From the NCBI RefSeq assembly GCF_022682495.2, contig NC_071391.1, forward strand, positions 112,389,195 to 112,453,194: a stretch of 64,000 nt of DNA. Reading direction: 5' to 3'. The DNA comes from Desmodus rotundus. Lineage: Eukaryota; Chordata; Mammalia; Chiroptera; Phyllostomidae. This document shows, one piece after another, positions 61,490 to 64,000 of this stretch. The notes beneath the pieces were generated by a model, which was given only the letters and a program-made list of their open reading frames with translations, was not told where the DNA came from and did not search any database. The number at the start of each line of letters is the position of its first letter. Position 1 is the stretch's first letter. A program made the translations under genes and the position numbers.

Positions 61490-62160
61490 AAAGTACCCCT
61501 TTTCTACGTGAACCATTTGATTGGTTTGATAAATATGTACATCTGTATATCCATCACCCACCCATGGAACCACTACTCCAGTCAAGAAAGAGAACATTTC
61601 TGTTACCCTAAATACTTCCCCTTTGCCCTTTTGTAGTCAATCTAACCCTTACTGTGAGCCTCCAGTGCTGATCTTCTTTTAACTCACTGAGGGTTAATTT
61701 CGCATATTCCAGAAACTCCTTTAAGTGGAATCATAGCATAGGTATTCATTTGTATCTATCTTCTCTCAATTGGCCTAACATTTTGGCTATCATTCATGTT
61801 TTTGATATTGTAATTTGTTCTATTTTTATTGCTGAATAATGTCCCAATATAGGAATATAGCTCCATTTTTATGTCTGTTCACTTGTTGATAAAGTTTTTT
61901 TTTATTATTTCCAGTTTTTAACTATTATGAATAAAGTGTTCAAGTATTTGTGTTGATCTACATTTTCATTACTCTTGGGTAAATACCTTGAAAAGGGATT
62001 GCTGAATCATATGTTAAGTGTATATTTAACTTTACAAGAGACTTGCTAAACTATTTTTCGAAGTGTTTGTAGTAATTTACACACCCATCATTTATGAGAT
62101 GGTACAATATACGAGAGTTCCAATTGCACCACACCTTTGCCAACACTTGATATTAGTAAC
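61490..62160 (-). mobile_element. L1 3' region, minus
   Basis: TAAATATGTACATCTGTATA, GGAATCATAGCATAGGTA and GCTGAATAATGTCCCAATAT, then GGGATTGCTGAATCATATG, are antisense L1 3' UTR phrases. Confidence 0.7.
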
Positions 62161-62189
62161 ATTTTAAAAACGAATCCCCTTTAGTGGGC

Positions 62190-63020
62190 TATAGAGGTCT
62201 CTCCGTGTGCTGAAAGGGTGTGGAGCCCCAGGAACTCCCACTCATTGCTGGCGGAAATGCAGACGGGTACAGACGCTTTGGAAGACGGTTTGGCAGTTTC
62301 TTAGGAAACTAAGCACACTCTTAGAGTAGGATCCAGAGATTGCACTTCCTGGTATTCACTCAAAGGATTATAAAATGTATGTCCACAGAAACCTGCACAT
62401 GGGTGTTTATACCAGCTTAATTCATAACTACCAAGACTTGGAAGCAACCACGATGTCCTTCAGTACGTGAGTGAATAAATAGACTGTGATACAACCAGAC
62501 AGTAGAATATTATTCAGTGCGGAAAAGAAATGAACTATAAGCCATGAAAGGATGTGGAAGAACCTTAAATGCATATTATTAAAAAAAAAGCCAATGTGAG
62601 AACCCTATGTACTGTACAAGTCTAACTACACGCCATTTCGGAAAAAGCAAAACTATGGGAATAGTAGATTGGCGGCTGCTGGGGGTTGTTGTGGGGAGAG
62701 GAACAGGCAGAAGAGCAGAGAGGGTCTTTAGGGTGGTGAAGTACTCTGTAGGGACCTTAAGGATGTGCACACGTCATCATACACTTCTCCAAACCCACAT
62801 AGTTAGTGCACAGTGCCAAGAGTGAGCCGCAGTGTCAGCCATAGACCTCGGGTGACAATGGTGCGTCGATGTGGGTTCAGCAGTTTCACCAAACGTACAC
62901 CCTGGTGGGGGAGGTTGGTAACGGGTAGGGCTAAGCATGTCTGGTGGCAGAGAGTTTATGGGAAATCTCTGTTCCTTGCTCTGAATTTTGTTGTGAACCT
63001 GAAACTGCTCTAAAAACATA
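62190..63020 (+). mobile_element. L1 3' region, plus
   Basis: CTCCCACTCATTGCTGGCGG, GTTTGGCAGTTTCTTAGGAA, AACCTGCACATGGGTGTTTA, GAATATTATTCAGTGCGGA and CTGAAACTGCTCTAAAAACA lie in L1 3' UTR order. The 145-codon minus frame at 63214-62777 overlaps it and is not a gene. Confidence 0.8.
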
Positions 63021-64000
63021 AGTCTTAATTTAAGAACAAAGAACCTGGGGTGTAGTGAGGGGACTAATTCAGAATCGGAAGGGATGTGATGAACTTGTCT
63101 GCATGGCAGTCTGAGGCATGGACCATGTGCAGGCAGGAGACTGAGGGATGGTGCGTGGCAATAGATGACAGGGGGTGGGGCACTTCCAGGGCCTTGCTCT
63201 ACATCCAGCACCAAGGATGTAGGGGTGTGGATTTCCCCTTACCCCAGGACAAGAAGTTAGGTGCTGCTTACTGTCCCAATAAAGTCCCAAATAACCCTGC
63301 AAGAAAAGGCTAATGAAAAAGATGGTATGAGACCTGATTTTAAAAAGCACACACTCCTTGGCAGGTTAGTTTTCTGTCATCACTCTTGTTATTTCATGCT
63401 ATTTCATCCAGATACAACCTATAAATTTTCAATCAGGAGGTATTCCTCACTCTAGATAGGAATGTAAGCTTCTTATCCTAAACTTGTCTTTTGTTCAGGG
63501 TTATTTTGCCTCTGAGCAAACATAAATATCTGATCAGTGGCTTTGAGAGCCAGCGAATTCACTGTTAAAACCAGTCAGTTCCAAATGAACATTTCTGACT
63601 GCCTCAAACATCACTAGTCCTGGTGTCCTTTTGGACCTGGTACCAACAATGTTCTTTGCAAAAGAGAATCCCTGGCAGAAGAGCTAGCAATAAGTTCAAG
63701 GTCTGAAATAGAGTTCATTCTTTGAAATTGAAAACTGAAGAAAGAAATTCCATGACTTGGCCCAAGACCCAAGTTTGATCTGTACAAGAACCAAAGCCTT
63801 CAGACTCCTGGAGTCTTTAATTATATGGCTGTGTTTCTGCAAGGGGTGGCTAGTAAGCCAAATTAATAATTTAATGTACAATTTTATTTGAGAAAGATTT
63901 AAATGCATTTGGCTAGGTTTGTGGATAAAGGCTCAGTAGTCAGTTTATTAAGCCAGGGATATTTCAGATGCATAATAAACCTTTCAAGGTCAAGAGTGAT
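63021..64000. other. Intergenic, no gene seen
   Basis: No exon, RNA gene or clear repeat recognised to the window end. Confidence 0.45.

Noticed and set aside
62777..63214. 145-codon minus-strand frame
   Set aside because: Overlaps a plus-oriented L1 3' UTR and has no recognisable domain.
1..64000. CRISPR array, operon, phage or plasmid system
   Set aside because: Spliced gene with GT-AG introns, SINEs and L1s show mammalian nuclear DNA; no regularly spaced direct repeats.

Overview
This window is mammalian nuclear DNA, most likely from a bat. It holds one recognisable protein-coding gene at its left end and about 61 kb of gene-poor DNA filled with interspersed repeats. The bat assignment rests on at least ten tRNA-derived SINEs of the Ves type (TGGCTCAGT-like box A head, box B-like GGTTCGATTCC, CT-rich tail, AAATAAATAAA or CTTGGGTGAG-type 3' end) and on an L1 3' UTR of a type I associate with bats. 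I cannot name the species.

Left end (1-3,000): a complete coding region for a REG3-family secreted C-type lectin lies on the minus strand. Five coding exons (2343-2268, 1691-1573, 1365-1228, 624-498, 214-147) have GT-AG introns and splice in frame to 175 codons plus stop counted as 176. A non-coding first exon (about 2700-2675) and a TATA box (2723-2730) lie upstream. All six conserved cysteines, the EPN loop and the WND-region residues expected of the fold are present. A perfect TTCNNNGAA STAT-type palindrome sits about 270 bp upstream of the predicted start, as expected for an IL-6/IL-22-responsive gut or pancreas antimicrobial gene.

3-36 kb: old mobile elements (hAT transposase fossil, L1, retroviral-type LTRs, mariner, MaLR LTR, L2, MIR) and young SINEs, with no convincing gene between them. 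37.2-38.8 kb: a GC- and CpG-rich block with CTCF-like motifs and a donor-like splice site; it is the best candidate for a distal promoter or boundary. In human the REG cluster borders CTNNA2, so an upstream CTNNA2 non-coding exon is possible, but no coding exon of that gene was found.

39-64 kb: further repeats, including two L1 copies with 5' inversions (one of them at 5.2 kb), a Tigger-like DNA transposon carrying a SINE, an MLT1-type LTR, and a layered L1 nest (56.5-61.2 kb) containing another L1, two SINEs and an LTR. A strong CTCF consensus match lies at 52.79 kb. I see no CRISPR, operon, rRNA or functional tRNA gene and no clearly undescribed system; the most useful leads are the REG3 gene's altered activation site and mixed REG3A/REG3G signature, and the GC-rich candidate promoter/boundary.
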